Origin: Mercurialis annua
Lineage: Eukaryota > Streptophyta > Magnoliopsida > Malpighiales > Euphorbiaceae
NCBI RefSeq assembly: GCF_937616625.2
Contig: NC_065577.1
Span: 1,839,001 to 1,903,000 of the forward strand
Length of the DNA stretch: 64,000 nucleotides
Direction of reading: 5' to 3'
Positions within the stretch are counted from its first letter, which is position 1. Every line of letters begins with the position of its first letter. Position numbers and translations under genes: made by a program. Shown here piece by piece: positions 46,285-55,814 of the stretch. The notes beneath the pieces were generated by a model that ran no database searches, was not told the origin of the DNA, and saw only the letters and a program-made list of their open reading frames with translations.

Positions 46285-49200
46285 ATGAGGATATTTGCAG
46301 AAGCATGGTTTTTGGTCTTCTTAACCATTTTATTATCTTCAGGTATTTTTTCCCAATCTCTATTTAAATGTTTCATGTCATAATTATTTTTTAATACAAA
46401 ACTCAAAATTAAATCTTGCTTATTGTATATAATTAACTAATGATTTTGTAATTACATGTATTATTTGTTGATAATTACAGGGAAAATGACTCACTCTGTC
46501 TCCTATGATTATTTTGCAACAACAGAGGCAAGCAAATTTCTGATGTATATATTTCATTTCTTTTAGTATTTGAGTTCATATGCCTTTATGTGCATCTTTA
46601 CGCGCCATTCTCCGTTAGTTGCGGAATTAGAAAATAAAAAGAGCGAGAGGGAGAAAAAGAAAAGAAAAATGGTTGATAACAGAGAAATGGAGCGACATTT
46701 AAAGAAGAATTATAATGTTAGAAATAATGAGCTATCGGAAATAACCGGTGACTGATGAGCGGACTAGGAGCAGTCGACCAAGCGCTCTAACTACGATAGG
46801 TGGGCTGCTCCTAATCACCTGTCACAGTCACCGGTTCTTTACAACTGTTTTCCAACGGTGTTTTTTCATTCGATCGTCATACTCCGTCTCTTTTCCAATC
46901 ACTAACCATTTTTTTCTCATCTCTCCTCCTTTTGTTTTTAAAATATTATACTATTATACAACAAATATGTCACGTCAATATGCAACAACTCTCTCATAGT
47001 TAAAAAGATGCGGGTCTTTTTTTTATATCTATGTTTTATTAAATTAAAAAAGTATTATCAACACATGAGAGAATTGTTGCATATTGATGTATTCGCATCA
47101 CTAGGGTTAGAACTTATAATTTTAATTAATTTTTTAACATATTTTGTCAATTTTTAAATTCAGTGTTTGATAGAGCCTAAAAAAGCTCAATATGGAGGAG
47201 GAATAATAGCTAATCCAGAATTTAACTATAGCATGGAAGGATGGAATGTGTTTGGCAAAGGAGAAATCAAACAAGGAATTTCAGAAAATGGAAATAAATA
47301 TATAATTGCACATAAAAGAACACAATCACTAGACAGTGTGTCACAAAAGGTTCAATTTCAAGGACAACTCTATACTTTCTCTGGTAATTAACAAAATTAT
47401 ACATCAAATTCTAACAACATATAATATTTCTACAGTATACCAACTTTTAATTTTTTACATTTTGATAAGCAACCGATAACTATAGTTCATCAACCAATCA
47501 GCTATAGATCAAATGGTATAAGTGTTAAACAGCAAACTGCTAGATCGTAGATTTAAATCCTCACATAAATGCTCTCTCCTTCTTAATTATATATGTTAAC
47601 TGATGTATTTATTAATCAGTTAGAGTTAGTTAGCTAGTTAGTTAACTTGTCACTGATGTGGCTGATTTGTTAGTTAGTGCTGATGTGGATAGTTAGTTAG
47701 ATGAGCTGTATATTAGCTGTCACACACTATAGGTGTGTTTTCTTCTCCTTTGTAGCTTGTATAAATACTCTTCACTGTTCTTATCAGTGACGGTAATCAA
47801 TAATAATTCTTCTTCTTCTTCTCTAAATTTCTGATTCAATATGGTATCAAAGCTCTTAGGTTAATGATCTTAGAGTTTTCAAAACTTCTTCAAATCGAAG
47901 AAGAAAGAATTCAGAAGTTGAATTAAAAGTATTGATCAATCAAAATGGAGAATGCTCCATCTAGCAACAGCACAAACAATGGAGCGAATCAAAGCTTCGG
48001 AAGAACTTTCAATCTCTACAATGGAGATCCTCTTCTACTGCAATCATCTGATAACCCTAATATTACTCTGGTGAGTACTCTTTTGACTGTGAACAATTAC
48101 TTCAGCTGGAGTAGAGCTGTAAAAATCGCCCTAGGTGCTAAGACCAAATTAGGGTTTATAAATGGAAAATGCCCGATGCCTGATGAAGATTCAGATGCTT
48201 ATGAGCAATGGATTAAGGTAGATTGCATGGTAATATCATGGTTGCTTAATTCAATGTCTAAAGAGTTATCTGCTGCATTTCTTTGTGCATCATCTGCTAA
48301 AGTACTATGGGATGATCTGAAACAGAGGTTTGGTCAAAGTAATGGTCCAATGTTGTATCAATTGAAACGAGAAATAGCATTAGTTTCTCAAGGAAATGAT
48401 GAAATTTCAGTTTACTTTACTAAATTGAAAAGATTGTGGGATGAATTGAATTGTATGATTGTAATGCCTGTTTGCACTTGTGGAGCAATTAAGAACTGCA
48501 GCTGTAATTTGGGAAGGGCACTTACAGATTTTAACTCTCAAGACAGATTGGTCCAGTTTTTAATGGGATTGAATGAGGAATATGAATATACTAGAAACCA
48601 GATTCTGTTGATGGATCCTTTGCCTAATGAAAATAGAGCTTATTCTATGCTCCTCACTGTTGAAAAACAAAGACAAGTAATTGGGCAAAATACTTCTACT
48701 GTGGAAAGCACTGCTCTTTTGGCCAATCCACAAGGGTATAACAAAAATAATTGGGATAATAAGAAAAGATATGGTCAGGAATACAAAAGAGATAACAAAG
48801 ATAAGGGACACTGTGATTATTGTAACAGAGATGGACATATAAAATCAGGTTGTTTCAAACTTGTTGGGTATCCTGAATGGTTCAAGGGAAATAAAGCAAA
48901 GGGGCAGAATCAGAACACCAGGATGGCAGCACAAACTCAGTGTGAATATGATGAGAATACAGAAAACAAAGCAGAAAGTTGGGAGGCACCAGAACATTTT
49001 ACTAACTATGAGCAGCTGGGAAATACACTTGCAGGAATGTTAAAATTCATCAAAGGAAAGTCAGCACTGGATTCATCAAATTCAGTTGGGAAATTTGCTG
49101 GAACAGTGGAAAGGGCATATGGAGATCCACTCACATTTGCAGGTATTTTTCCATCTTATGCTCTTAGTGGTTTTGAATTATGTAAATATGGTTCTTGGAT

Positions 49201-52200
49201 AATAGACACTGGGGCCTCAGATCATATGACATTTAACCCTAGCCTACTTTCAACCAAAACCAAACTTCTTAACCCAATCAAAGTTTGTCTACCTAATGGA
49301 ACAGTAAACTCTGTTAATAGTGTTGGTAATGTTGTTCTTAATGATAAACTTACTCTTAAAAACACTTTACTAGTACCAGATTTCAAATACAACTTACTCT
49401 CAGTTAGTAAGCTTGTTGAGCACAATCCTCTCAAGGTAACATTCTTCTCTAAATGTTGCCTTATACAGGACCTGAAGACTGATGCAATACTGGCTCAGGG
49501 ACACCAGATTGCTGGATTGTACAAACTAGATTCTACTAGTTTTTCACTCAAATCTGTTCCAGCTGTGTTTAATACACATGTTGATACTTCTGTTGCTTTA
49601 TCCAAATTCAATAAAGATGTTTTTTTGAATCCTTTGGATTGTTCTCTTATGAATGCTTCTTCTACTGATAATTTTGCAATCTGGCATGCTAGACTTGGAC
49701 ATGCTAGCATTTCCACTCTTAGTCATATCCCTTCTGTCATTCATAAGATTCCACAAAACTCAGACTGCATGATTTGCACAGAAGCAAAACACCATAGACT
49801 TGTCTTTCCAAACTCTGAAATTAGAACCACACACTCCTTTGAACTGTTACATATAGATTTATGGGGACCTTACAAAACTACTTCAGTCCAAGGTTCTCAT
49901 TATTTTTTAACTATTGTGGATGATCACACAAGGGTTACCTGGACTTTTCTTCTAAACCAAAAAATTCAATGCACACAAACTCTCATTACTTTTCTTAAAA
50001 TGTGTTGCACTCAGTATCAAACAACAGTTCAAATTATCAGAACAGATAATGGACTAGAATTTCTTAACAGTACTCTTTCTTCATACCTACAAGATCATGG
50101 CATCATTCATCACCACACATGTCCCTACACACCACAACAAAATGGTGTTGTGGAAAGAAAGCATAAACACTTACTTGAAGTAGCTAGAGCATTAAGATTT
50201 CAAGCTCATTTGCCTAAAGAATTTTGGGGTGATTGTATTTTAACTGCTACTTATCTCATAAACAGAATGCCAATGAAAATTCTCCATTGGAAAACCCCAT
50301 ATGAGAAATTCTTTTTCAAACCACCTGATTATAGCAATTTGAGAATTTTTGGTTGTCTTTGCTATGCCAAAAATACATGTCCTTCAAAAGACAAATTTGA
50401 CACCAGAGGTATTAAATCAATATTTCTGGGATATAGCTCTACACAGAAAGGTTACAAACTACTTAATTTGTCCAATCATCAGTACTTTGTTAGTAGAGAT
50501 GTCAAATTCTTTGAAACTCACTTTCCATACTCTACTATTTCAATTCCTTCTTCTGATAATTTTGTCCTTCCTTCCATTTCTTCCAATATTGATAACTCCT
50601 TGTCTGACACAAATTCCTCTCCTCACACATCATCTGATTTACAATCTCTTCCTTCTAGTTCATATAACCCACCTGCTACTACTGTTCCTGAATCAAATGA
50701 TACTGTAATTACTCCAATTCCACCTAGAAAATCTACCAGAACTATAACAAAGCCTGTTTGGTTTAAAGACTACCAAGTTAATGCTGCTACTCTTTCAAAA
50801 CCCCAAGTGGCAAACCTTATCCCATTCCAAAATTTTCTTTTCTTACCAGTTCTTCTACCCTGTCTAATGATCCTGTAGGCCCCTCTAGTATCAAAGAACC
50901 ATTTTCATATAATCAAGCTCACAAAGACTCTAGATGGGTAGATGCAATGCAATTAGAATTAGATGCCTTGGAAAAAAATGAGACTTGGGTGTTGACTACT
51001 CTACCTCCCACTAAGACTGCCATAGGATCTAAGTGGGTATACAAGATTAAACACAGACCTGATGGGTCTATAGAAAGGCTCAAGGCAAGGCTTGTAGCCA
51101 AAGGGTATAATCAGATTGAGGGCTTAGATTACAAAGAGAGATTTTCTCCAGTAGCTAAACTTGCTACTGTCAGACTTCTAATTGCTCTAGCAGCCTCTAA
51201 AAATTGGTTTCTAGAACAACTGGATGTGAATAATGCTTTTTTACATGGTACATTAGAAGAGGAAGTTTATATGTTGCCACCACAGGGTTATACTAAAGCT
51301 CAATCTAATCAAGTTTGTAGGTTGGTGAAATCCCTATATGGTCTTAAGCAAGCATCTAGACAATGGAACATTAAATTCACTGCTTCTCTTGTTTCTATTG
51401 GTTTTACACAATCTGCTCATGATCACTGTTTGTTTACAAGGCAACAAAATGGTCATTTCACAGTTTTAGTTGTATATGTTGATGATGTGCTGCTTGCAGG
51501 AGATAACTTTTCAGAAATTTGCACAGTTAAACAGTTTCTTGATTCTCAGTTTACAATAAAGGATCTTGGTCCTTTGACTTATTTCTTAGGACTTGAGGTT
51601 CATCGTACTTCTAAAGGGATTTCATTAAACCAGCACAGGTACATTTTGGACATCCTAGCTGATTCTGGTCTCACAGGAGCAAAGCCTGCTTCTTTTCCCT
51701 TACCTGCTCATGTTAAACTCTCAGCTTCAGATGGTGATCTGTTAGATGATCCTAATCAATACAGAAGGCTTATTGGCAGATTATTATATCTGAACATTAC
51801 AAGACCTGATATCAGCTATTCTGTAAATGTTCTCAGTCAGTTTTTGAGTTCTCCTCGTTTGCCTCATTGGGAAGCTGCACTTCATGTTCTGAGATATCTC
51901 AAAAGTTGTCCAACTCTGGGACTTTATTATTCTGCTACTTCTGATTTAAAGCTTCTGGCTTATAGTGATTCTGACTGGGCATCCTGTGTTGATTCTCGCA
52001 AATCAGTCACTGGTTTCTGCATTTTCTTGGGTGATTCACTTATTTCATGGAAGAGCAAAAAGCAGGTCACTGTGTCTCGCTCCACAGCTGAAGCAGAGTA
52101 CAGGTCTATGGCTTCAACTACATGTGAATTACTATGGCTTCGTTATCTCTTGACTGATCTACAGGTGTTAGTTTCCTCTCCAATTCTGCTACACTGTGAT

Positions 52201-55200
52201 AATAAAGCTGCTCTTCATATAGCTGCAAATCCTGTTTTCCACGAGAGGACTAAGCATCTTGACATTGATTGCCATTTAGTTCGTGAGCACTACAAGTCTG
52301 GTTTTATTCTTCCCACATTCACTCCCTCAAAGCTTCAGTTGGCAGATGTTTTTACAAAGTCTCTTGGCGCACAACCTCATCAGTTTCTTGTGTCCAAATT
52401 GAATCTTGCTATTCCCCAAGATCCAACTTGAGGGGGGGATGTTAACTGATGTATTTATTAATCAGTTAGAGTTAGTTAGCTAGTTAGTTAACTTGTCACT
52501 GATGTGGCTGATTTGTTAGTTAGTGCTGATGTGGATAGTTAGTTAGATGAGCTGTATATTAGCTGTCACACACTATAGGTGTGTTTTCTTCTCCTTTGTA
52601 GCTTGTATAAATACTCTTCACTGTTCTTATCAGTGACGGTAATCAATAATAATTCTTCTTCTTCTTCTCTAAATTTCTGATTCAATAATATATATAAAAA
52701 AACTATAGGTTAAATGATTTTTGATGAAGTTCTACTTACGTACTATAGGTTATTAAATGATTTTTGATGAAGTTCTACTTATGTAGATAACATAGGTAGC
52801 AGTGTAGCACATTCTATTTACTTTAAAGTTACTGTATATTTTATTTCAAAATAGATACTGATTTTTAAATGAAATGGAAAAATTAGGAAGGCACGCACTT
52901 CGATCTCCATCGGCCATGAAAATAATTTATCGTTTAAATTTGTTTTTTTTTTACCTCCAGTTGGTGGTAAAATAGAAATTTTGTTACTAAAGTAAAATGT
53001 AAGAATTTTAAAGTCGGAAATTCTATAATTAAAACACAATAATTTTGTAACCGTAATTTTTTAAACCCAATTTTTATAAAAAGTCAAACTAATCAAAATT
53101 AATGTTTAAATATTTAAGCTTGGATTCAAATCAACAAAGGAAGTGAAAATGTAGCCGTTATTTTCAAAACTGAGAATGGTGCACTAATTCGTGCGGGTAG
53201 AGTTATAGCTAAGAATGGTTGCTGGTCATTGCTTAAAGGTGGTGTATTTGCAAATTTTTCTAGCCAACCTGTTGAGATATTGTTTGAGGTAATTAAAAAT
53301 ATGAAAAATATAGAATTTGAAGTTTTAATTAATAAAATATATGTTTAAAATTAAAATCTTGTTTTTGGTGCTTTTTAATTGAAGAGCAAGAACATAAATG
53401 TGGAATTATGGGTTGATAATGTCTCATTACAACCTTTTACTATGGAGCAATGGAGATCCCACCAAGATGAAAGCATTAATAAGGTATTTTTTTTTTGAAA
53501 TCGCATTAATAAGGTAATTGTTTTTATTTTTTGTTTAACTATTCTTACAATAGGATCGGAAATCCTAATTGAGGGATGTGATATAGTTGAGTCGATCTAA
53601 AATATTCAAGGTCAAACTCGACGCGAATTTGAAATACGAAGCTTGAAATTTGAATCGAGCTAAATATACATTTAGGGAAAGTGGAAATAGTAGTGAAAAC
53701 GAGAGTTGCAGTCTAAGGACTATGGAGTTTTATTTTAAAAGTTTGAGTTTGAGGTCGGCAAAACAGTAAAAAAATTGAATTTAACTTTGCTCGACTATAA
53801 ATGTTAACAATTAAATTTTAGTATAAAACTAAGGTATTATTATTGATAGGGTTATTTGTAATTAAAATCCTCACTTTTCACGTTTATAGCGATTTAAACA
53901 CAATATTTAAAACATGACACCCACATTATATGTTTGTAAAGTTTGGCACTATATAGTCCAACACCGTTGCCGACATGTTTTTATGATTGAAACTATAGAG
54001 AATAATGTTTTTATGCTAAAAATGTCAAGAAATGAGAGGTTGGACCTTTTTATGTCACGTTTTTAAAAGCATATTTAAATCGCTATAAAGGTAAAATGTG
54101 TTTATTTTTTTTGCAAATAACCCTTATCAATACGATAAACAAATCAATTAGGCTCATGAACATGTTGAGTCGAGTCGAGTAGCTTGATGTTTGAATTCAA
54201 CTCTGCAGTTTACTTGAGTAGCTCGAACACGATACAGACTCGATTTTGAATATTTTTTGAATCAATTTCGAGTAGCTCACAAGTTGGCTCTCATATTAGA
54301 CTTTTAATCTAAATTTTTGATCTTGCAGGAAAGAAAAAGCAAAGTGAAATTTAAAGTTACTTATGCAAATAAATCAGCAATTAAAGGCGCTAAAGTATCA
54401 ATACAACAAACACAAACAACCTTTCCATTTGGATGTGGCATGAACCATTACATAGTTGAAAACAAAGATTATCAGAAATGGTTTGCTTCAAGATTCAAAT
54501 ACACAACTTTCACTAATGAAATGAAATGGTATACCAATGAGAAAAAACAAGGTATAGAAAATTATACAGTTTCAGATTCTATGGTAAAATTCACCAAACA
54601 AAATGGAATCCGCATCCGGGGCCATAATATTTTCTGGGACGACCCGAAGTATCAGCCCGATTGGGTCCCTGATCTTTCTCCCGACGATTTACGAGAAGCT
54701 GCAGCGAAACGGATAAATTCCGTAGTCTCGAGATATACAGGACAACTTATAGCTTGGGATGTAATGAATGAGAATCTGCATTTCAGGTATGCCTGAGTAA
54801 AAACAAAACTGAACCAAATAAAACCAAAATTTATTTAGTTAAAATGATTAAAATGGATGTTAATAATAGAAAAGTATGATGTTTGGTTTCGGTTTGTTTT
54901 TTATCAATGGCCAACCGAACAACCGAAAAATCAAACTATAAAATGATCTCATTTATGTATATTTTATGAACCGAACTAAACCACACTCACCTTTAATTTC
55001 AGGTTTTATGAGGATAAGCTTGGAGAAAATGCTTCTTCTGAGTATTTTTCAGTTGCTCATAAGCTTGATCCGAGTACAAGATTGTTCATGAATGAGTACA
55101 ATACTATTGAAAATTGTGAGGATGAAAATTCAAATCCTGCTAATTATTTGACGAAACTCGAAGAGATCTTGTCGTATCCTGGAAATGAGGGAATTTTAGC

Positions 55201-55814
55201 AGGAATTGGTGTTCAAGGCCATTTTGGTTCTGAAGAACCAAATCTTGCTTACATGAGAGCTGCTTTGGACATTTTAGCTTCCTCAGGATTGCCAATTTGG
55301 CTTACAGAAGTTGATGTTGGCAGAGGCCCATGTCAGGTATTGCTAGTTTCTCTATAAATTATTGGAATTTATATAGCACGGAAACCGAAAACACCGAAAT
55401 AGAATATGCCAAATAAATTATAATTTTTTGAGTTTTGAAGTTTCATAAGCTTTACCAAAACAGGCAGAGTATTTGGAACAAGTACTAAGAGAAGGCTATG
55501 CACACCCTGCAGTTGAAGGAATAATAATGTTTGTCGGACCAGCAGTCGCAGGTTTCAACGTGACAACGTTAGCAGACGGAGATTTTAAGAATACTGAATC
55601 CGGGGTTGTTGTTGATAAGCTGATTGATGAATGGAAATCTCAGACAGCAGAAATTATAACAGACAGTGAAGGATCATTTGAAGTTTCATTGTTTCATGGA
55701 GAATATAACTTAACAGTTAAAGACTTCGTAACTAATTCGTCAACTAGTTTGATTTATAAGCTGACAAAAGAAGATAAGAGTTCAGGCATTGTTCAATTTC
55801 ATATCAATGCCTGA
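46285..55814 (+). CDS. GH10 endo-1,4-beta-xylanase-like protein (gene 2), with a copia element in intron 3
   Basis: Eight exons: 46285-46342, 46481-46527, 47164-47383, 53119-53288, 53385-53483, 54329-54786, 55003-55336, 55464-55814; 578 aa, frame intact throughout. Signal peptide-like start (AWFLVFLTILLSSG), CBM-like domain, then the GH10 barrel: acid/base Glu346 (AWDVMNEN), nucleophile Glu453 (WLTEVDV). Differences from gene 1: an extra intron after NENLHFR, a GC donor at exon 2 (gag/gcaagc), and replacement of the tryptophan-bearing WSAWSSTGC by MFVGPAVAGF, which probably alters the sugar-binding wall. Intron 3 is 5.7 kb because of the retrotransposon; splicing across it would keep the gene active. 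Expected location: cell wall or apoplast. Confidence 0.92.
46743..46836. repeat. GC-rich two-stage hairpin in intron 2 of xylanase gene 2
   Basis: Outer arms aaccggtgactg (46743-46754) and cagtcaccggtt (46825-46836) pair perfectly over 12 bp. Inner arms taggagcag (46765-46773) and ctgctccta (46805-46813) pair over 9 bp, separated from the outer stem by an internal loop. The 31-nt terminal loop contains tcgaccaagcgctctaacta. It stands out from the AT-rich intron. Confidence 0.75.
46975..47087. repeat. 23-bp inverted repeat in intron 2 of xylanase gene 2
   Basis: tcaatatgcaacaactctct plus cat (46975-46997) is mirrored by atgagagaattgttgcatat plus tga (47065-47087), with one mismatch in 23. The 67-bp spacer is AT-rich. 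Possibly the end of an element whose other features are lost. Confidence 0.75.
47486..47593 (+). mobile_element. Short SINE-like insertion, its tail interrupted by the copia element
   Basis: tggtataagtgttaaacagc resembles a pol III A box. gatttaaatcc matches the B-box pattern at most positions. aactatag lies before it (47478-47485) and recurs at 52701-52708, directly after tatataaaaa on the far side of the retrotransposon. The likely history is a SINE with an 8-bp target duplication, later split in its AT tail by copia. Confidence 0.5.
47594..47841 (+). repeat. 5' LTR of the copia element
   Basis: Starts tgttaactgatg and ends ttctgattcaata. It contains gttagttagctagttagtta repeats, a TATA-like box near 47760 and a short ttcttcttcttcttc tract. 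By eye there is no difference from the 3' LTR. Confidence 0.95.
47842..47853 (+). other. Primer-binding site of the copia element
   Basis: tggtatcaaagc directly follows the 5' LTR. It resembles the complement of the 3' part of initiator Met-tRNA commonly used by plant copia elements (tggtatcagagc), with one base different. Confidence 0.85.
47945..50878 (+). CDS. Copia gag-protease-integrase part of the polyprotein
   Basis: 977 codons. Gag region: NNYFSWSRAVKIAL through LWDDLKQRFGQ. Zinc knuckle CDYCNRDGHIKSGC (C-x2-C-x4-H-x4-C, about residue 282). Aspartic protease motif IDTGASDHM (about 421). The GAG-pre-integrase HARLGHASI comes before the integrase core, with ELLHIDLWGPY, IIRTDNGLEF and the Glu in PQQNGVVERKHKHLLE. 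The C-terminal 30 residues run out of the family frame because of a shift near 50765-50815. Makes capsid, processing and cDNA-integration functions in cytoplasmic particles and the nucleus. Confidence 0.93.
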   Translation: MENAPSSNSTNNGANQSFGRTFNLYNGDPLLLQSSDNPNITLVSTLLTVNNYFSWSRAVKIALGAKTKLGFINGKCPMPDEDSDAYEQWIKVDCMVISWLLNSMSKELSAAFLCASSAKVLWDDLKQRFGQSNGPMLYQLKREIALVSQGNDEISVYFTKLKRLWDELNCMIVMPVCTCGAIKNCSCNLGRALTDFNSQDRLVQFLMGLNEEYEYTRNQILLMDPLPNENRAYSMLLTVEKQRQVIGQNTSTVESTALLANPQGYNKNNWDNKKRYGQEYKRDNKDKGHCDYCNRDGHIKSGCFKLVGYPEWFKGNKAKGQNQNTRMAAQTQCEYDENTENKAESWEAPEHFTNYEQLGNTLAGMLKFIKGKSALDSSNSVGKFAGTVERAYGDPLTFAGIFPSYALSGFELCKYGSWIIDTGASDHMTFNPSLLSTKTKLLNPIKVCLPNGTVNSVNSVGNVVLNDKLTLKNTLLVPDFKYNLLSVSKLVEHNPLKVTFFSKCCLIQDLKTDAILAQGHQIAGLYKLDSTSFSLKSVPAVFNTHVDTSVALSKFNKDVFLNPLDCSLMNASSTDNFAIWHARLGHASISTLSHIPSVIHKIPQNSDCMICTEAKHHRLVFPNSEIRTTHSFELLHIDLWGPYKTTSVQGSHYFLTIVDDHTRVTWTFLLNQKIQCTQTLITFLKMCCTQYQTTVQIIRTDNGLEFLNSTLSSYLQDHGIIHHHTCPYTPQQNGVVERKHKHLLEVARALRFQAHLPKEFWGDCILTATYLINRMPMKILHWKTPYEKFFFKPPDYSNLRIFGCLCYAKNTCPSKDKFDTRGIKSIFLGYSSTQKGYKLLNLSNHQYFVSRDVKFFETHFPYSTISIPSSDNFVLPSISSNIDNSLSDTNSSPHTSSDLQSLPSSSYNPPATTVPESNDTVITPIPPRKSTRTITKPVWFKDYQVNAATLSKPQVANLIPFQNFLFLPVLLPCLMIL
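50947..52431 (+). CDS. Copia reverse transcriptase-RNase H part of the polyprotein
   Basis: Opens in frame from at least about 50812; the listed start is simply the first ATG. Residues: GSKWVYKIKHRPDGSIERLK and FLHGTLEEEVYM (fingers), YVDDVLLAGD (catalytic YVDD), and the RNase H block SDSDWASCVDSRKSVTGFC with AEAEYRSMA and HCDNKAALHIA. The domain looks complete and ends just before the polypurine tract. It lies one frame back from the upstream open frame, so expression of both needs a frameshift, or the element relies on others for its enzyme. Confidence 0.93.
   Translation: MQLELDALEKNETWVLTTLPPTKTAIGSKWVYKIKHRPDGSIERLKARLVAKGYNQIEGLDYKERFSPVAKLATVRLLIALAASKNWFLEQLDVNNAFLHGTLEEEVYMLPPQGYTKAQSNQVCRLVKSLYGLKQASRQWNIKFTASLVSIGFTQSAHDHCLFTRQQNGHFTVLVVYVDDVLLAGDNFSEICTVKQFLDSQFTIKDLGPLTYFLGLEVHRTSKGISLNQHRYILDILADSGLTGAKPASFPLPAHVKLSASDGDLLDDPNQYRRLIGRLLYLNITRPDISYSVNVLSQFLSSPRLPHWEAALHVLRYLKSCPTLGLYYSATSDLKLLAYSDSDWASCVDSRKSVTGFCIFLGDSLISWKSKKQVTVSRSTAEAEYRSMASTTCELLWLRYLLTDLQVLVSSPILLHCDNKAALHIAANPVFHERTKHLDIDCHLVREHYKSGFILPTFTPSKLQLADVFTKSLGAQPHQFLVSKLNLAIPQDPT
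52430..52439 (+). other. Polypurine tract of the copia element
   Basis: gagggggggat-type purine run immediately before the 3' LTR; it overlaps the TGA stop of the reverse transcriptase frame. Confidence 0.85.
52440..52687 (+). repeat. 3' LTR of the copia element
   Basis: 248 bp, apparently identical with the 5' LTR, ending ttctgattcaata and followed by the target duplication atata. Confidence 0.95.
52702..52785. repeat. About 40-bp tandem duplication beside the copia insertion
   Basis: actataggtt...aaatgatttttgatgaag and ttctacttacgt occur at 52702 and again from 52742 with a 2-3 nt indel. Lies in intron 3 of xylanase gene 2. Confidence 0.85.
54787..55002. repeat. Extra intron of xylanase gene 2, filled with AACCGAA-type repeat
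   Basis: The intron absent from gene 1 consists largely of aactgaaccaaataaaacca, gtttggtttcggtttg, aaccgaacaaccgaaaaatc and aaccgaactaaacc, members of the GGTTCGG repeat family. The flanking exons join as CAG/GTTT with an intact Arg codon. Confidence 0.7.

Larger units (their letters stand above)
47594..52687 (+). mobile_element. Complete Ty1/copia LTR retrotransposon, 5094 bp
   Basis: Two 248-bp LTRs (47594-47841, 52440-52687) look identical. 5-bp target duplications atata lie at 47589-47593 and 52688-52692. The primer-binding site is tggtatcaaagc and the polypurine tract is gagggggggat. Internal order gag, protease, integrase, reverse transcriptase, RNase H is that of copia. The LTRs carry tataaata (47760-47767) as promoter. 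It sits in sense orientation in intron 3 of xylanase gene 2. A frame change between integrase and reverse transcriptase divides the polyprotein. Confidence 0.97.

Noticed and set aside
46750..46780. Hammerhead ribozyme suggested by ctgatgag
   Set aside because: The conserved GAAA and a proper stem II are missing, and no third stem with a cleavage triplet could be placed.
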